The notes: a model not told the origin generated them from the sequence alone. 64,000 nt of DNA from Pollutimonas nitritireducens (GCF_002849615.1 NZ_PDNV01000006.1:248001-312000); one strand, 5' to 3'; numbered from the stretch's first letter, positions 35,193-44,639 are shown. Numbers and translations: made by a program.

Positions 35193-35987
35193 TCAATGTA
35201 TCGCCAGCAGGCTACCGTAGCCCGTTATTCGATCCTGCAAGCCGGCAGTGCGCAGCAGCTTCCAAAGCACCGCCGTAGGAGAAGTGATAACCGGGCGTCC
35301 CATACGATTTTCCAACAGCTCGACGATTTCCTGCGAATTCATATTCAGGCAGCTAATGAGCAACGCGTCTGCATCGGGATGCCAAGCACGCCTCGCCAAT
35401 TCATAGATCTGCCGCGCGTCCGGCGAAGCTAGTTCGAACGAATCCCTGATGTTCAGGTTCGCAGTTCCCAGCACCCGAAACCCGGCTGTCTCGAATAGCT
35501 GTTTCTCGGCGTGGTCGATTGCATCGGTATAAGGAGAGGCGATCGAAATTTTGTGGATACCCAGCACGCGCAGTGCATCAATGATCGCGCCGACCGCGGT
35601 AAAGCATGGCTTGCCCGTCTCTGCTTCGAGCGCCTGCTGCAAGCGCTTGTCATAGTCCAGCCCCTGCACGATACTCGACGCAGTGCAACCGTATGCAATA
35701 ACATCAGGCCGGCAGCTTGCAATACAAGCGGCCGCATCCATGCCTTCTTCGTGGTCCATCCGCTGCAATGCCTCTGCAGTGACTTGGCTGGTTAGCAGCA
35801 TGCGAGAAGCGTGCACGGAGATATCGGCCCCGACAACACGCCCAAACCATGGTTCGACCACGGTGTTGACGCCTGGCAGTATTATGCCCAAGCGCGCACG
35901 AACAGGGGGCCTTTCACGTAGCAATGAGGCGGAACCGGTCTTTGTAGCTTCGTCGAACGGCGGCCAAGTATGGGAGTCGATAGCCAT
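35193..35987 (-). CDS. Maleate isomerase/arylmalonate decarboxylase-type Asp/Glu racemase superfamily protein
   Basis: A 264-residue member of the maleate isomerase/arylmalonate decarboxylase branch. RARLGIILPGVNTVVEPWF is the family N-terminus. Two cysteines stand at the catalytic positions: AYGCTASS (about residue 95) and LISCLNMNS (about residue 210), as in cis-trans isomerases. This suggests isomerisation or decarboxylation of a short dicarboxylate or its derivative. ATG 35987 is five bases past the stop of the upstream SDR gene; GTG 35999 is an alternative. Confidence 0.8.
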   Translation of the reverse strand: MAIDSHTWPPFDEATKTGSASLLRERPPVRARLGIILPGVNTVVEPWFGRVVGADISVHASRMLLTSQVTAEALQRMDHEEGMDAAACIASCRPDVIAYGCTASSIVQGLDYDKRLQQALEAETGKPCFTAVGAIIDALRVLGIHKISIASPYTDAIDHAEKQLFETAGFRVLGTANLNIRDSFELASPDARQIYELARRAWHPDADALLISCLNMNSQEIVELLENRMGRPVITSPTAVLWKLLRTAGLQDRITGYGSLLAIH

Positions 35988-35992
35988 GACGG

Positions 35993-36760
35993 TCAGCACA
36001 TCGTCAAACCACCGCTGACGCTGATGGCTTGTCCCGTAATAAACGACGCGCCGTCAGACATCAGGAATACCGCCGCGGCTGCTACCTCTTCAGGTTGCGC
36101 GAGGCGGCGCATAGGAATGGCGCGCACCATTGCGTTGCCAATTTTGCCGCCGAACTCGTCATTCTTGACCAGATCGTCCCACAGACCCGTATCGGTGGGG
36201 CCCGGACAAACGACATTGACCAACACATTGTGGCGGGCGTACTCGCGAGCAATAGACTTAGCGAAGGCGATAGCGCCGCCGCGGCATGCAGCTGAAACCG
36301 ACTCGCCGCTGGTACCGACTTTGCCCGAGTCCGAGCCGACGAACACGATACGACCACCGCCATTGCGAATAAGCTCTGGCAAAACCGCCCGCACTGAATC
36401 GATAACGCTGCGTAGTTCCACCGCGATCGTCGTGTCAACCGTATCCTCGGACGTTTCGAGAAAAGGCAAGATACGCAGTGCAGTGCCGACTGTGCTCATG
36501 AAGGCATCAAGTTTGCCGTATTGCTCTACAGTGGCTGAGACAATGGCAGATATATCGTCCCGGCGCGTCAGGTCTCCCTTTACGAGCAGCACCCGATCAT
36601 TGCCATAGTCCGCGGCAAGCTGTTTCAGGCCATCGGCGTTTGAACGGTAATGAAGCGCTACGCTGGCACCGCGTTCCAATAGCATCTTGGCTGCGGCCAG
36701 GCCAATGCCCCCCGACGCTCCGCCCACTAAAATAACTTTTTCTTTCAAATCCTGTGACAT
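35993..36760 (-). CDS. SDR protein of BadH type with altered catalytic Tyr and Lys
   Basis: A 255-residue short-chain dehydrogenase fold. The NAD motif GGASGGIG lies at residues 13-20 and the later RNGGGRIVFVGSDSGKVGTSGE resembles BadH-like hydroxyacyl-CoA dehydrogenases. The catalytic YxxxK, which in that family reads YAACKGG, is SAACRGG here (Ser156, Arg160), and the NNAG motif is STVG. The core catalytic residues are therefore lost. It could be a non-catalytic partner or an enzyme with another reaction. ATG 36760 follows AAAGGAG at good spacing. It lies between the dehydrogenase and racemase genes of the leftward unit. Confidence 0.82.
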   Translation of the reverse strand: MSQDLKEKVILVGGASGGIGLAAAKMLLERGASVALHYRSNADGLKQLAADYGNDRVLLVKGDLTRRDDISAIVSATVEQYGKLDAFMSTVGTALRILPFLETSEDTVDTTIAVELRSVIDSVRAVLPELIRNGGGRIVFVGSDSGKVGTSGESVSAACRGGAIAFAKSIAREYARHNVLVNVVCPGPTDTGLWDDLVKNDEFGGKIGNAMVRAIPMRRLAQPEEVAAAAVFLMSDGASFITGQAISVSGGLTMC

Positions 36761-36811
36761 TTGCACCTACTCCTTTGTAATGTTATTTTCTTGATGACGC
36801 CAACCATCCAG

Positions 36812-37969
36812 TTACATACGCTTGGCTACTTCTTCGAGCATGACCTCAGTGGCACCACCGCCAATGGCATGGACACGGGCATCCCGGTACATCCGTTCGA
36901 TTGGCGTCCCATTCATATACCCAGAGCCTCCATGGAACTGAACACAGTCGTCCACGACTTCATTAGCTAGCTCTCCACATAACGCCTTGATCATGGACAC
37001 TTCCTTAACACAGTTGACACCCCGAGCATCCAGACCGGCAACCCCATAAAGGAAATATCGCGCGCTTTCAACCCTGGCAGCAAGCATCGCCAGCCTTTGG
37101 CGGATAGCCTGCTTATCCCACAGAGTTGCTCCGAAGGCCTTACGCAGCCGCACATAGTTCAACGTCAAGGCGATCGCTGCCTGCGACTCGCCAATAGCCT
37201 GCGCAGCCAGCACGAGTCGCTCGTTCTGCACGTTCTTCATCAAAGCTGCGAACCCGCGATTCCGCTCACCGAGCAGGGCGGACGCGGGTACTCGGCAGGC
37301 ATCGAATGACAGTTGAGCGGTATCGGAACTGCGCCAACCCATTTTTTCCAGGCGACGCTCCACCCGCAAGCCTTGCGTGCCTTTCTCGACAAGAAATAGA
37401 GAGACTCCTTGCGACGGCTTTACAGAACTATCAGTACGTGCGGCCACTACATATAGATCTGCATTTACGCCATTGGTGACAAAAGTCTTGGCACCATCCA
37501 ATACCCAACTCTCCCCGTCACGCGCAGCGCGCATTTGCAGCGCGCCAATGTCCGATCCCACGTCCGGCTCGGTCATTGCAATCGCGACAACGCAATCGCC
37601 GCGGACGATAGCAGGTAAGAAACGCTCTTTTTGCTCGGGTGTTCCTACCGCTGCGAGCGGCGGCGAGGCCGTGTCGGTCTGCGTCAGAATAGTGATCGCG
37701 AACCCCCCAAATGTGCTTCGCCCCAACTCCTCTGCGAACACCACAGATGCAATCGTATCGGCGTCGGCGCCACCGTACTGCGACGAAAATCGCAGACCGA
37801 GCATTCCAAGCTCCCCCATCCTGCGTATCACCGAGCGCGGCATTTGGCCGTCGCGCTCCCAAGCTTCTGCATAGGGGATGACCTCGCGTTCCACAAAGCG
37901 CCGCACCTGGGTACGCAACGCTTCGTGCTCTTCGCTCACACCCATTAAATTGCAATTGTTGTCATTCAC
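36812..37969 (-). CDS. Acyl-CoA dehydrogenase
   Basis: A 385-residue flavoprotein making an enoyl-CoA. The N-terminal helical domain leads to MTEPDVGSDIGALQMRA (about residues 134-150) and ETF-interaction regions, then QIIGESQAA-like helices and a C-terminal ATEVM in GGGATEVMLEE. The start is chosen as GTG 37969 because AGGA lies seven bases upstream, giving VNDNNCNLMGVSEEHE; ATG 37945 is an alternative. It is the fourth gene of the unit, 11 bases after an SDR gene. Confidence 0.93.
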   Translation of the reverse strand: MNDNNCNLMGVSEEHEALRTQVRRFVEREVIPYAEAWERDGQMPRSVIRRMGELGMLGLRFSSQYGGADADTIASVVFAEELGRSTFGGFAITILTQTDTASPPLAAVGTPEQKERFLPAIVRGDCVVAIAMTEPDVGSDIGALQMRAARDGESWVLDGAKTFVTNGVNADLYVVAARTDSSVKPSQGVSLFLVEKGTQGLRVERRLEKMGWRSSDTAQLSFDACRVPASALLGERNRGFAALMKNVQNERLVLAAQAIGESQAAIALTLNYVRLRKAFGATLWDKQAIRQRLAMLAARVESARYFLYGVAGLDARGVNCVKEVSMIKALCGELANEVVDDCVQFHGGSGYMNGTPIERMYRDARVHAIGGGATEVMLEEVAKRM

Positions 37970-37979
37970 GAATATATCC

Positions 37980-38756
37980 TTAACGTGCAATTTGGCCGCC
38001 GTCCACAACGAAACCCTGCCCCGTGGTCCATTGCGCCTCGTCACTCGCCAGATAGACTGCCATCGGACCGATGTCGCTTGGCCGCCCGAAGCGGCGCAAA
38101 GGAATTTGCCGTAAGCCCGCTGCGCAAGCATTCTCGTCCTGCATATAGGGCGCCGTCAGATCGGTTTCTATCCACCCCGGACATATAGCATTGACTCGCA
38201 CCTTGTAACGCGACCACTCCATTGCGAGGCTCTTGGTCAACTGCATCATGCCCCCCTTCGTAAGACAATAGATGGAGTTGTCGGGTGCTCCGACGTGGCT
38301 GTATATCGAGGCCATGGTGATGATGCTGCCCTGCTTGCGCTCCGTCATGTGGCGCCCGATCGCCTGCAGGGTGTGAATCGCACCTATCAAGTTCACGTCG
38401 ATCATGTGGTTCCATTGATCAGGCGTCCACTCGAGGAATGGGCGCAGTATGTTGACGCCGGCATTTACAACAAGGATGTCAATATGGACGAAACGTTCAA
38501 TCGCTTCGACACTGGCTCGCGTCACTGATTCGGCCTCCGTAATGTCGAAAGCGTCGATCGCCACCTGGACGCCGTACGGCTCAATTTCTGCCCGGGTTTG
38601 CTCCAGTCCCGCCAAATCGCGCCCCCAAAGGACGATGTCGGCACCGGCCCGCGCAAGGCACGTAGCGACGTTTCGGCCAATACCACGGCTTGCCCCGGTT
38701 ACGAGTGCCGTTTTTCCGGCCAAGTCGAACAAATTTATCTCCGTTGAAAGTGTCAT
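37980..38756 (-). CDS. Short-chain dehydrogenase/reductase (FabG-like)
   Basis: A 258-residue classic SDR. NAD motif TGASRGIG (about residues 18-25), NAG at about residue 96, Ser in SIITMASIYS, and YxxxK intact as YCLTKGG. End CPGWIETDL and GQGFVVDGGQIAR are typical. It likely oxidises a 3-hydroxyacyl-CoA or a ring hydroxyl. The start ATG 38756 is inside the end of the acyl-CoA ligase gene (38759), nearly overlapping it; the frame is open further to 38792. Confidence 0.92.
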   Translation of the reverse strand: MTLSTEINLFDLAGKTALVTGASRGIGRNVATCLARAGADIVLWGRDLAGLEQTRAEIEPYGVQVAIDAFDITEAESVTRASVEAIERFVHIDILVVNAGVNILRPFLEWTPDQWNHMIDVNLIGAIHTLQAIGRHMTERKQGSIITMASIYSHVGAPDNSIYCLTKGGMMQLTKSLAMEWSRYKVRVNAICPGWIETDLTAPYMQDENACAAGLRQIPLRRFGRPSDIGPMAVYLASDEAQWTTGQGFVVDGGQIAR

Positions 38757-38758
38757 GA

Positions 38759-40420
38759 TCAGGAACCCCTCGTCGCGGTGAGCCGATCCCACGTGCCGGA
38801 GGTAAAGGGCTTCGCGCGCAATTCGTGCTTCATGACTTTATTGGTCGGCGTCTTGGGAAGTGCATCAACAAACTCTACGTAACGTGGTATGGCGTATCTG
38901 GGAAGACGCTCGCGGACAAACTCCACCAGCTCCTCAGGCGCCAGTTGTACGCCTTCGCGAGTCACAACAACGATTTTCAGGTCGTCGCCCCCCAACTCGC
39001 AAGGGACTGCAATAGCCGCTACTTCCAGTACTGCTGGCGCTTCGCCAAAGGCAAGCTCGACCTCGAATGCGGATACATTCTCGCCCCGCACCCGGATGGC
39101 GTCTTTAATGCGACCGGTGAAATAGAGTTCACCATCTGTGTCGAATCGACCAGTGTCACCAGTGTGGAACCAAAGATGCTTCCAGGACTCCACGGTTGCG
39201 GCCGCGTCGCCGTCGTAGCCCACCATTAACGCGCAAGACTCGGAGGCACGCACTAATATCTCCCCTTCTGTTCCGGCCGGCAGAGGCTGGCTGTGCTCGT
39301 CAGCGATGCGCACTTCAAAGCCTGGGGCTACACGCCCGGCACTGCCCGCCTTCGTAGAACCATGCGGGAGATAGCAAGGCACATTGGCCTCAGTGGATCC
39401 GTACCCTGAACGCAACTCAACGTCGAATCGCCGCTGAAACTCAATGAAGTCGTCCGCCGCCGCACCGATTCCCCACGCTACCCTGAGCGTCGAGCCTCGC
39501 TCATCCGCCTGCGTGGAGGATCTCAGCAGTATGCGCATAATTTCGCCTATGTAATAGAATGCCGTGCAACGATGTTCTCTTACGTCGAGCCAAAATCGCG
39601 AGGCACTGAAACGGTCTGTCAAAACCATCCGCGCCCCTGTCAAGAGCACAGGAATAGTCAGCATGGCCTGCGCCGTATTGTGAAAAAGCGGGAAAAAATT
39701 GTAGTAGACGTCTTCCGGGCCGAGCCGCATGTCGGCGGCGAGCATCCGTCCCAAGATGTACTGCTGCGCATGAGTTACCAGCACCCCCTTTGAAGGGCCC
39801 GTCGTGCCAGATGTGTTCATGACTGCACCGACGTCCGCGCCGCTCACCGCTTCGCAATCGGGTGGCGGAGAGTCGGACACTCCGGCTATAAAATCCGCAT
39901 AGTGAAGTGCGTCAGAAGGCCAGACCTCGGATTCTCCTCCACCCAACACCAGCATTAGCGGTCTGGGACATACTTCCTTGAGTGCCACTTCCAACTGAGC
40001 TAAAAGCCCGCCTTCCACCACCACGGCGTCGATGGTGGAGCGCCTGAATGTATGGGCAATTTGCGGCGCCCTATAATCGACGTTGATAGGAACCTGTATG
40101 GCCCCCAAGCGTGATAGCCCAAACCAGAGATCAAAATACTCCAGGCAGTTGTGCAGAACGATGGCGACGCGGTCCCCCCTTTTTACACCGGCCGCGGCCA
40201 AAGCGTTTGCACAGCGGTTAGCGCGCCGGTCGGCATCGGAGTAGCTAACCCACTGTCCGCCAAAGTAGAGAAACGGCCTGTCGGGAGCAGCCTTTGCCTG
40301 GCGAGCGAGGATTTTTGCTGCCACCCGCTCTGCGAGCGGCAGCGGGTCGGCGGAAGGCGCCGCCAAACCGGCACCTGGAGGGAATCCAAAATGCAGAGGC
40401 TGAGCTGATTGGTCATTCAT
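38759..40420 (-). CDS. AMP-forming acyl-CoA synthetase
   Basis: A 553-residue ANL-family ligase that activates a carboxylic acid with ATP and CoA. P-loop MNTSGTTGPSKGVLVT (about residues 172-187), motif YGSTEAN, HTGDTGRFDTDGELYFTGRIKD with the hinge, and the C-terminal KTPTNKVMKHEL with the adenylation Lys. ATG 40420 (MNDQSAQPLHF) gives the normal length; the frame is open to 40486. It probably commits the pathway substrate to CoA chemistry, second gene of the unit. Confidence 0.93.
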   Translation of the reverse strand: MNDQSAQPLHFGFPPGAGLAAPSADPLPLAERVAAKILARQAKAAPDRPFLYFGGQWVSYSDADRRANRCANALAAAGVKRGDRVAIVLHNCLEYFDLWFGLSRLGAIQVPINVDYRAPQIAHTFRRSTIDAVVVEGGLLAQLEVALKEVCPRPLMLVLGGGESEVWPSDALHYADFIAGVSDSPPPDCEAVSGADVGAVMNTSGTTGPSKGVLVTHAQQYILGRMLAADMRLGPEDVYYNFFPLFHNTAQAMLTIPVLLTGARMVLTDRFSASRFWLDVREHRCTAFYYIGEIMRILLRSSTQADERGSTLRVAWGIGAAADDFIEFQRRFDVELRSGYGSTEANVPCYLPHGSTKAGSAGRVAPGFEVRIADEHSQPLPAGTEGEILVRASESCALMVGYDGDAAATVESWKHLWFHTGDTGRFDTDGELYFTGRIKDAIRVRGENVSAFEVELAFGEAPAVLEVAAIAVPCELGGDDLKIVVVTREGVQLAPEELVEFVRERLPRYAIPRYVEFVDALPKTPTNKVMKHELRAKPFTSGTWDRLTATRGS

Positions 40421-40504
40421 GGGATTAGTTCCGGGTCGAGATTTTTTACTAGGCAGTTCATACTGGTTCGATGGTAGCGAAGGCACTGTCCTCCACTTGC
40501 TTGA

Positions 40505-41146
40505 TCAACGTTCATCCACTACCTTGCTAAGGGCGTGATCCGACCTATTAGCCCAGTAGCGTGCATACTCATTGACTACGCCGACATGGCGGCCAAATTC
40601 TCCTTCCAATGCAGGTCCACGTATGGCTGCAAGTCCCTCACCGCCCTCGACTATCGCAACATAATCCGATAACTCGTTGACGCTAGGCTCGTTGCGTATT
40701 AGCCTTAGCTGCCAGACCTGACCATGGTTGTCGTATGTGGCGCGCAATTGGCTGACGAGCTCGTCTACGCGTGTTTCCCGCAAGCCACCATAATGCAACA
40801 GCAGTAGCCGAGGTGCCTGCATGACAGGCGCCTCGCCCGGATAAACTTGCGTACCGCTTATACGCCAAAGGCCCCGCACTTTACGCAATATGCGCTTGGT
40901 CCACGGGCTGTACTTCTCGCCAGATATATTCTGATATTGCTGACCGGCCAGCACCAACGGCGATGTTAAATCGTAAGCTGCCATATAGCGCGGAAACCCG
41001 GCGAGGCAGACGTACCGCTGCGCCGTCTCGAATCCGTCAACGGCAGTACGCTCTGGCACATGTTCAGTGTCGTACCAGTCGTTGAACTCCTCGTCCATAT
41101 CTGGCGGCGGCGCCATCGTCACCATCAGAAAGCCCTTTTGCGTCAT
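40505..41146 (-). CDS. EthD-like ferredoxin-fold protein
   Basis: A 213-residue protein with two repeats of a dimeric alpha/beta barrel-like motif. The first reads GFLMVTMAPPPDMDEEFNDWYDTEHVPERTAVDGFETAQRYV, which resembles EthD-type small accessory proteins in catabolic operons. The second half (about residues 105-190, RLLLLHYGGLRE) looks like a second such domain. Function unknown; related proteins assist ring-cleaving or oxidising enzymes. First gene of the leftward unit, starting at ATG 41146, with operator D 47 bases upstream. Confidence 0.6.
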   Translation of the reverse strand: MTQKGFLMVTMAPPPDMDEEFNDWYDTEHVPERTAVDGFETAQRYVCLAGFPRYMAAYDLTSPLVLAGQQYQNISGEKYSPWTKRILRKVRGLWRISGTQVYPGEAPVMQAPRLLLLHYGGLRETRVDELVSQLRATYDNHGQVWQLRLIRNEPSVNELSDYVAIVEGGEGLAAIRGPALEGEFGRHVGVVNEYARYWANRSDHALSKVVDER

Positions 41147-41192
41147 GATTCCCTACCCCACTAAGCAGCGCGCTCCGGGACCAGCCCCGGAT

Positions 41193-41210
41193 ATTGAATG
41201 AATGCCCATT
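41193..41210 (-). promoter_or_regulatory. TetR-type operator candidate, site D
   Basis: Reads AATGGGCATTCATTCAAT on the minus strand and contains the palindrome ATGAATG-CC-CATTCAT (41198-41213). It lies 47 bases upstream of the leftward EthD-like/acyl-CoA ligase unit. The IS5-family insertion begins 90 bases further upstream. Confidence 0.7.
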
Positions 41211-41302
41211 CATATATTACGACGCATCGCCCTATCAGTCAATACCTGCAGCGGATGGCTAAGCCTCGGCACAGCCAAGCTTTGGCGATAACCCACATAA
41301 AC

Positions 41303-42803
41303 AGTCGGCCCTGAACAAATCAGTTTTTTGAAACGGGCAACGCGATGACTACCGTGCTAGGCATTGTTGCTCACCACCCCAGCCAAACAACAGTGCCAAT
41401 ATCAAGGCATAAAAAAGCCGCAAGCGGCGCAGCAACAGGCGGATGTTGTGGCCCGCACCGCACAAGATGGCGTGCAGCGCATCGCCTAACGCGCCTTTGA
41501 GCCAATTGCGGTCCAGCTTTCCTTCAGATTTCATGTGTCCGATGGTTGGTTCAATCGCACTACGCCGTTTGATCATGGCCTTTAAGCCTTTAGTCATCCC
41601 TCGGCGCTGGCCGGAGCGCAGGATTCGAATGTCCGGCACCTCCACGCCGCGATAGCCCTTGTCAACAATAGCCGTATGAATCGATGCATCGGCCAGGATT
41701 GCCGCCTGCTCCAGCGCCTCGGGCAAGGTGTGGCCATCGTAGGGGTTGCCAGGCATGGAGCGCGCGCCCAGCACAAAGCCTTCTTTCAAGGTCGTAGTGA
41801 TGGACACCTTGACGCCAAACTCGTAAGGCGTGCGGGCTTTGCCCTTGCTGATACATTCAACTTCCGGTGCGTGCAGCGCATACAGCTTGTTCTTGTCTTT
41901 GGTGCGTTGCGCCAGAATCCGTTGCGTACGGGCCAACAGGTCCTCCAGTTTGGCGCGCGCGAGGCCAGTCACGGCATCCTTTTGCCGATCGATATCGCGC
42001 CAGACGCGCCCCACCCGGGAGCGCAGGGTACGCAAGGCTTTATTCATGCGTTTGAATTGGCGAGCGTGGGCATAACGGCCAACCTGTAGCGCCAGGCGCG
42101 GCGCCTCGCGGTTGTAGTTCTGGCGCAGTTGGATACCGCAGTCGCTGGCCGCCTTGACCAGGTGCTCGCGGCTGCGCTCAAGCAAGCGGGAATCGGTCGG
42201 ATGCGCCACCGCTTTGGGCATGACAGTAGTGTCCACGATGACGTTTTTTAGGCTGCTCTGACGCAGTGCACCGCTACGCTGACCCGCCGCAATCGTCGCC
42301 GCCAAGAGTTCTTCCAGGCCGGCCTCACCCAAGCGTTGACGCCAACGCGTCAGACTTGACGGATCAATCGGCGCCTCGGTTTGCAGGTACGTCTCTCCGA
42401 TGAACACCTGCCAATACGGGTTCTCCACCCAGCCCCACACCACATCCTCATTCGACAGATCAAAGGCGTGTTGCAAGTACAGCAAGCCGGCAATCAAGCG
42501 CGGGGAAGTGGCTGGGCGTCCACGCGGGGAGGTAAAGCCCTGGATGCACACCGCCGTGATGCGATCCCAATCGATCAGGTCGGCCAATTGAATCAAAGGG
42601 TGGTTCAGCTTGAGGTGTTCGCGTAGCGGATAACCAAACAACTGGCCGCTTTGCGGCGTTAAAGGCGTCGGACCCATAGAAAAACCCGGAGATATTTGCA
42701 GGAAAACGAGCCTCTATTATCTCAAATCCTGCAAATTCTCATAGCGGAAATTACCCCTAGATCCGCATGGATACTGGCTTGAAGTAATTGTTCAGGGCCG
42801 ACT
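41303..42803 (-). mobile_element. Intact IS5-family insertion sequence, 1501 bp
   Basis: Bounded by inverted repeats AGTCGGCCCTGAACAA (left end 41303, right end 42803) and flanked on both sides by the four-base duplication AAAC (41299-41302 and 42804-42807). It carries one complete transposase gene. The intact ends and exact target duplication point to recent insertion. It separates the leftward acyl-CoA ligase unit from the rightward CaiB unit. Confidence 0.92.
41349..42677 (-). CDS. IS5-family transposase
   Basis: A 442-residue DDE transposase. An N-terminal domain (GYPLREHLKLNHPLIQLADLIDWDRI) is followed by the catalytic residues: first Asp in NVIVDTTVMPKA, second in AIVDKGYRG, Glu in RSAIEPTIGHMKSEGKL. 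The coding frame is intact from ATG 42677 to the stop at 41349. The gene fills most of the element. Confidence 0.94.
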   Translation of the reverse strand: MGPTPLTPQSGQLFGYPLREHLKLNHPLIQLADLIDWDRITAVCIQGFTSPRGRPATSPRLIAGLLYLQHAFDLSNEDVVWGWVENPYWQVFIGETYLQTEAPIDPSSLTRWRQRLGEAGLEELLAATIAAGQRSGALRQSSLKNVIVDTTVMPKAVAHPTDSRLLERSREHLVKAASDCGIQLRQNYNREAPRLALQVGRYAHARQFKRMNKALRTLRSRVGRVWRDIDRQKDAVTGLARAKLEDLLARTQRILAQRTKDKNKLYALHAPEVECISKGKARTPYEFGVKVSITTTLKEGFVLGARSMPGNPYDGHTLPEALEQAAILADASIHTAIVDKGYRGVEVPDIRILRSGQRRGMTKGLKAMIKRRSAIEPTIGHMKSEGKLDRNWLKGALGDALHAILCGAGHNIRLLLRRLRLFYALILALLFGWGGEQQCLAR

Positions 42804-43261
42804 AAACAAGGTTACGCCGCCTAAAATAATAGCCCACAGAATTGGTTTCGCCCGAGTTTTCACCGTCTAAATTGGTGACGAGCGGTACACGCAATCGTCG
42901 AAAAATAATTCCTTCGTATCGGCTCCCTCAGGCCAAGCCTGGTAGGTCTCCGAACTTTTTCCAAAGGTCAGACGGAAACTCCGCCGTCTTATCCACTTCT
43001 TCGACCTGCAGGACGATTGCCATGCGAACTGACTTCGCAACACCGGCACCGGTAGCGGCTACCCTATTCAGCCGAAAACCCATTAAGCGAGCTTGGTCGG
43101 ATGCAGCGCCTTAAGCACTAGAGGCTGCCCAGATATTGATCCACACAGTGCTCGTGCTTTCCGATTAGCTTCCAACATTGTCGACGCATCGGGCCGATTG
43201 TTGCAGCCTTAACGATGAAATGCCGTGGCTACAGATATAATAAGTCTCGCTTCGGCCATTG
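42804..43261. other. Gap without a recognised gene
   Basis: Between the IS right end and the operator of the CaiB gene. Short frames on both strands (such as 42867-43049 minus) match nothing and look like eroded coding sequence. No repeat is seen. Confidence 0.4.
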
Positions 43262-43279
43262 ACTGGACGTTCATTCATA
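43262..43279 (+). promoter_or_regulatory. TetR-type operator candidate, site E
   Basis: ACTGGACGTTCATTCATA, 41 bases upstream of the rightward CaiB start at 43320. It differs from site H in only two of 18 bases. It would control the eight-gene rightward block. Confidence 0.65.
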
Positions 43280-43319
43280 AGTATCATCACAGTTTTAGAC
43301 CACTGTTGGCGTGAAGCAT

Positions 43320-44507
43320 ATGTCTGGCTCATTATCAGGAATTAAGGTTGTCGATCTAACCTCGGTAGTCATGGGTCCTTATGCGACCCAAATTTTCGGT
43401 GACATGGGGGCGGAGGTCATCAAAGTCGAGAGTCCATATGGCGATATCATGCGTCATATGGGTGCGACTGAGCATCCTCTAATGGGGCCGATTCACGTAA
43501 CCCTAAATCGCAACAAAAGAAGTGTGATGCTGGATCTGCAACAGCCTGCTGCACGCGAAGCGTTGCTGCGCATCGTACGCAGCGCCGACGTTTTTGTGCA
43601 TTCGATGCGTGCTGACGCCATCAATCGCCTGGGCCTGGGCTACGAAGCGATAAGCGAAGTACGGCCCGATATCGTCTACTGCAACGCTTATGGCTACGGC
43701 AAGGCGGGCCCATACAGCAATGAGCCAGCGTATGACGACATGATCCAGGGCATGTCCGGTCTGGCTGCGCTCAATACCGAATTGGCTGGAGAGCCTCGAT
43801 ATACCCCCACTATCATAGGGGACAAAGTCTCGGGTTTGACGATCGCCTATGCCGTCATGGGAGCCCTGGTTCACCGCGCCCGAACCGGGGAAGGGCAGGA
43901 ACTCGAAGTGCCGATGTTTGAGTCGCTTGTATCTTTCATAATGGTCGAGCATCTGTGGCAACGTACTTACGATCCCGAACATGGATCGCTTGGCTATCCG
44001 CGCGTCTTGACGCAATTGCGCAAGCCGCACCGTACTACGGATGGGTACATCTGCCTGCTACCGTACACAGATCGCAACTGGGTTGACTTCTTCGAACTGG
44101 CCGGGCGGCCCGAGCTAGCCACTGATCCACGTTATACAACCGCAACGGCACGCAGTGTCAACTTCGATAGCCTTTACAAGGACCTAGGCGGCCTCATTGC
44201 GGGGCATTCGACTGAATGGTGGCTTGACCAATGTCGGCCACTGAGCATTCCCGTTGCACGAGTGAACAGCCTCGAGGACCTGCTCGACGATCCCCATTTG
44301 AATGAGGTTGGAATGTTCTTCAAGGCTGAGCATCCGCATCTTGGCGTCATCACGCAAGTAAAGCCGCCAGTGAACTTCGGCCGTACCCCGAGCGAGGTGC
44401 GCCGCCCAGCTCCCCGGCTTGGCGAGCACAGCCGAGACGTCCTTGTAGAGGCTGGCCTGAGTCAGGAAGAAGTAAATGGACTCGTGAACTCCGGCGCCAC
44501 AGTCTGA
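43320..44507 (+). CDS. CaiB/BaiF family CoA-transferase
   Basis: A 395-residue class III CoA-transferase. The start GIKVVDLTSVVMGPYATQIFGDMGAEVIKVE is the family N-terminus. PAYDDMIQGMSGLAAL and IIGDKVSG (with the likely aspartyl nucleophile) follow. ATG 43320 is chosen over GTG 43311 because it gives the normal N-terminus; no strong ribosome site is seen for either. The gene is first of the rightward block under operator E; a Bug receptor, hydratases and reductases follow. Confidence 0.92.
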   Translation: MSGSLSGIKVVDLTSVVMGPYATQIFGDMGAEVIKVESPYGDIMRHMGATEHPLMGPIHVTLNRNKRSVMLDLQQPAAREALLRIVRSADVFVHSMRADAINRLGLGYEAISEVRPDIVYCNAYGYGKAGPYSNEPAYDDMIQGMSGLAALNTELAGEPRYTPTIIGDKVSGLTIAYAVMGALVHRARTGEGQELEVPMFESLVSFIMVEHLWQRTYDPEHGSLGYPRVLTQLRKPHRTTDGYICLLPYTDRNWVDFFELAGRPELATDPRYTTATARSVNFDSLYKDLGGLIAGHSTEWWLDQCRPLSIPVARVNSLEDLLDDPHLNEVGMFFKAEHPHLGVITQVKPPVNFGRTPSEVRRPAPRLGEHSRDVLVEAGLSQEEVNGLVNSGATV

Positions 44508-44639
44508 CGCCCCATCCACGCTCATGTGTCGAAAAAACGAGGCACTTGACTGGAAGTAAGGAGACCTCCAGATGCCCCGACTGCCTGGCGTGCAAACGGC
44601 GATTCTACATTTGAAGATCTAAGGCGCGGTGTGGCGACG

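Noticed and set aside
42842-43114. Rightward 90-residue frame before the CaiB gene
   Set aside because: No ribosome site, no match, and a comparable frame lies opposite; treated as debris.
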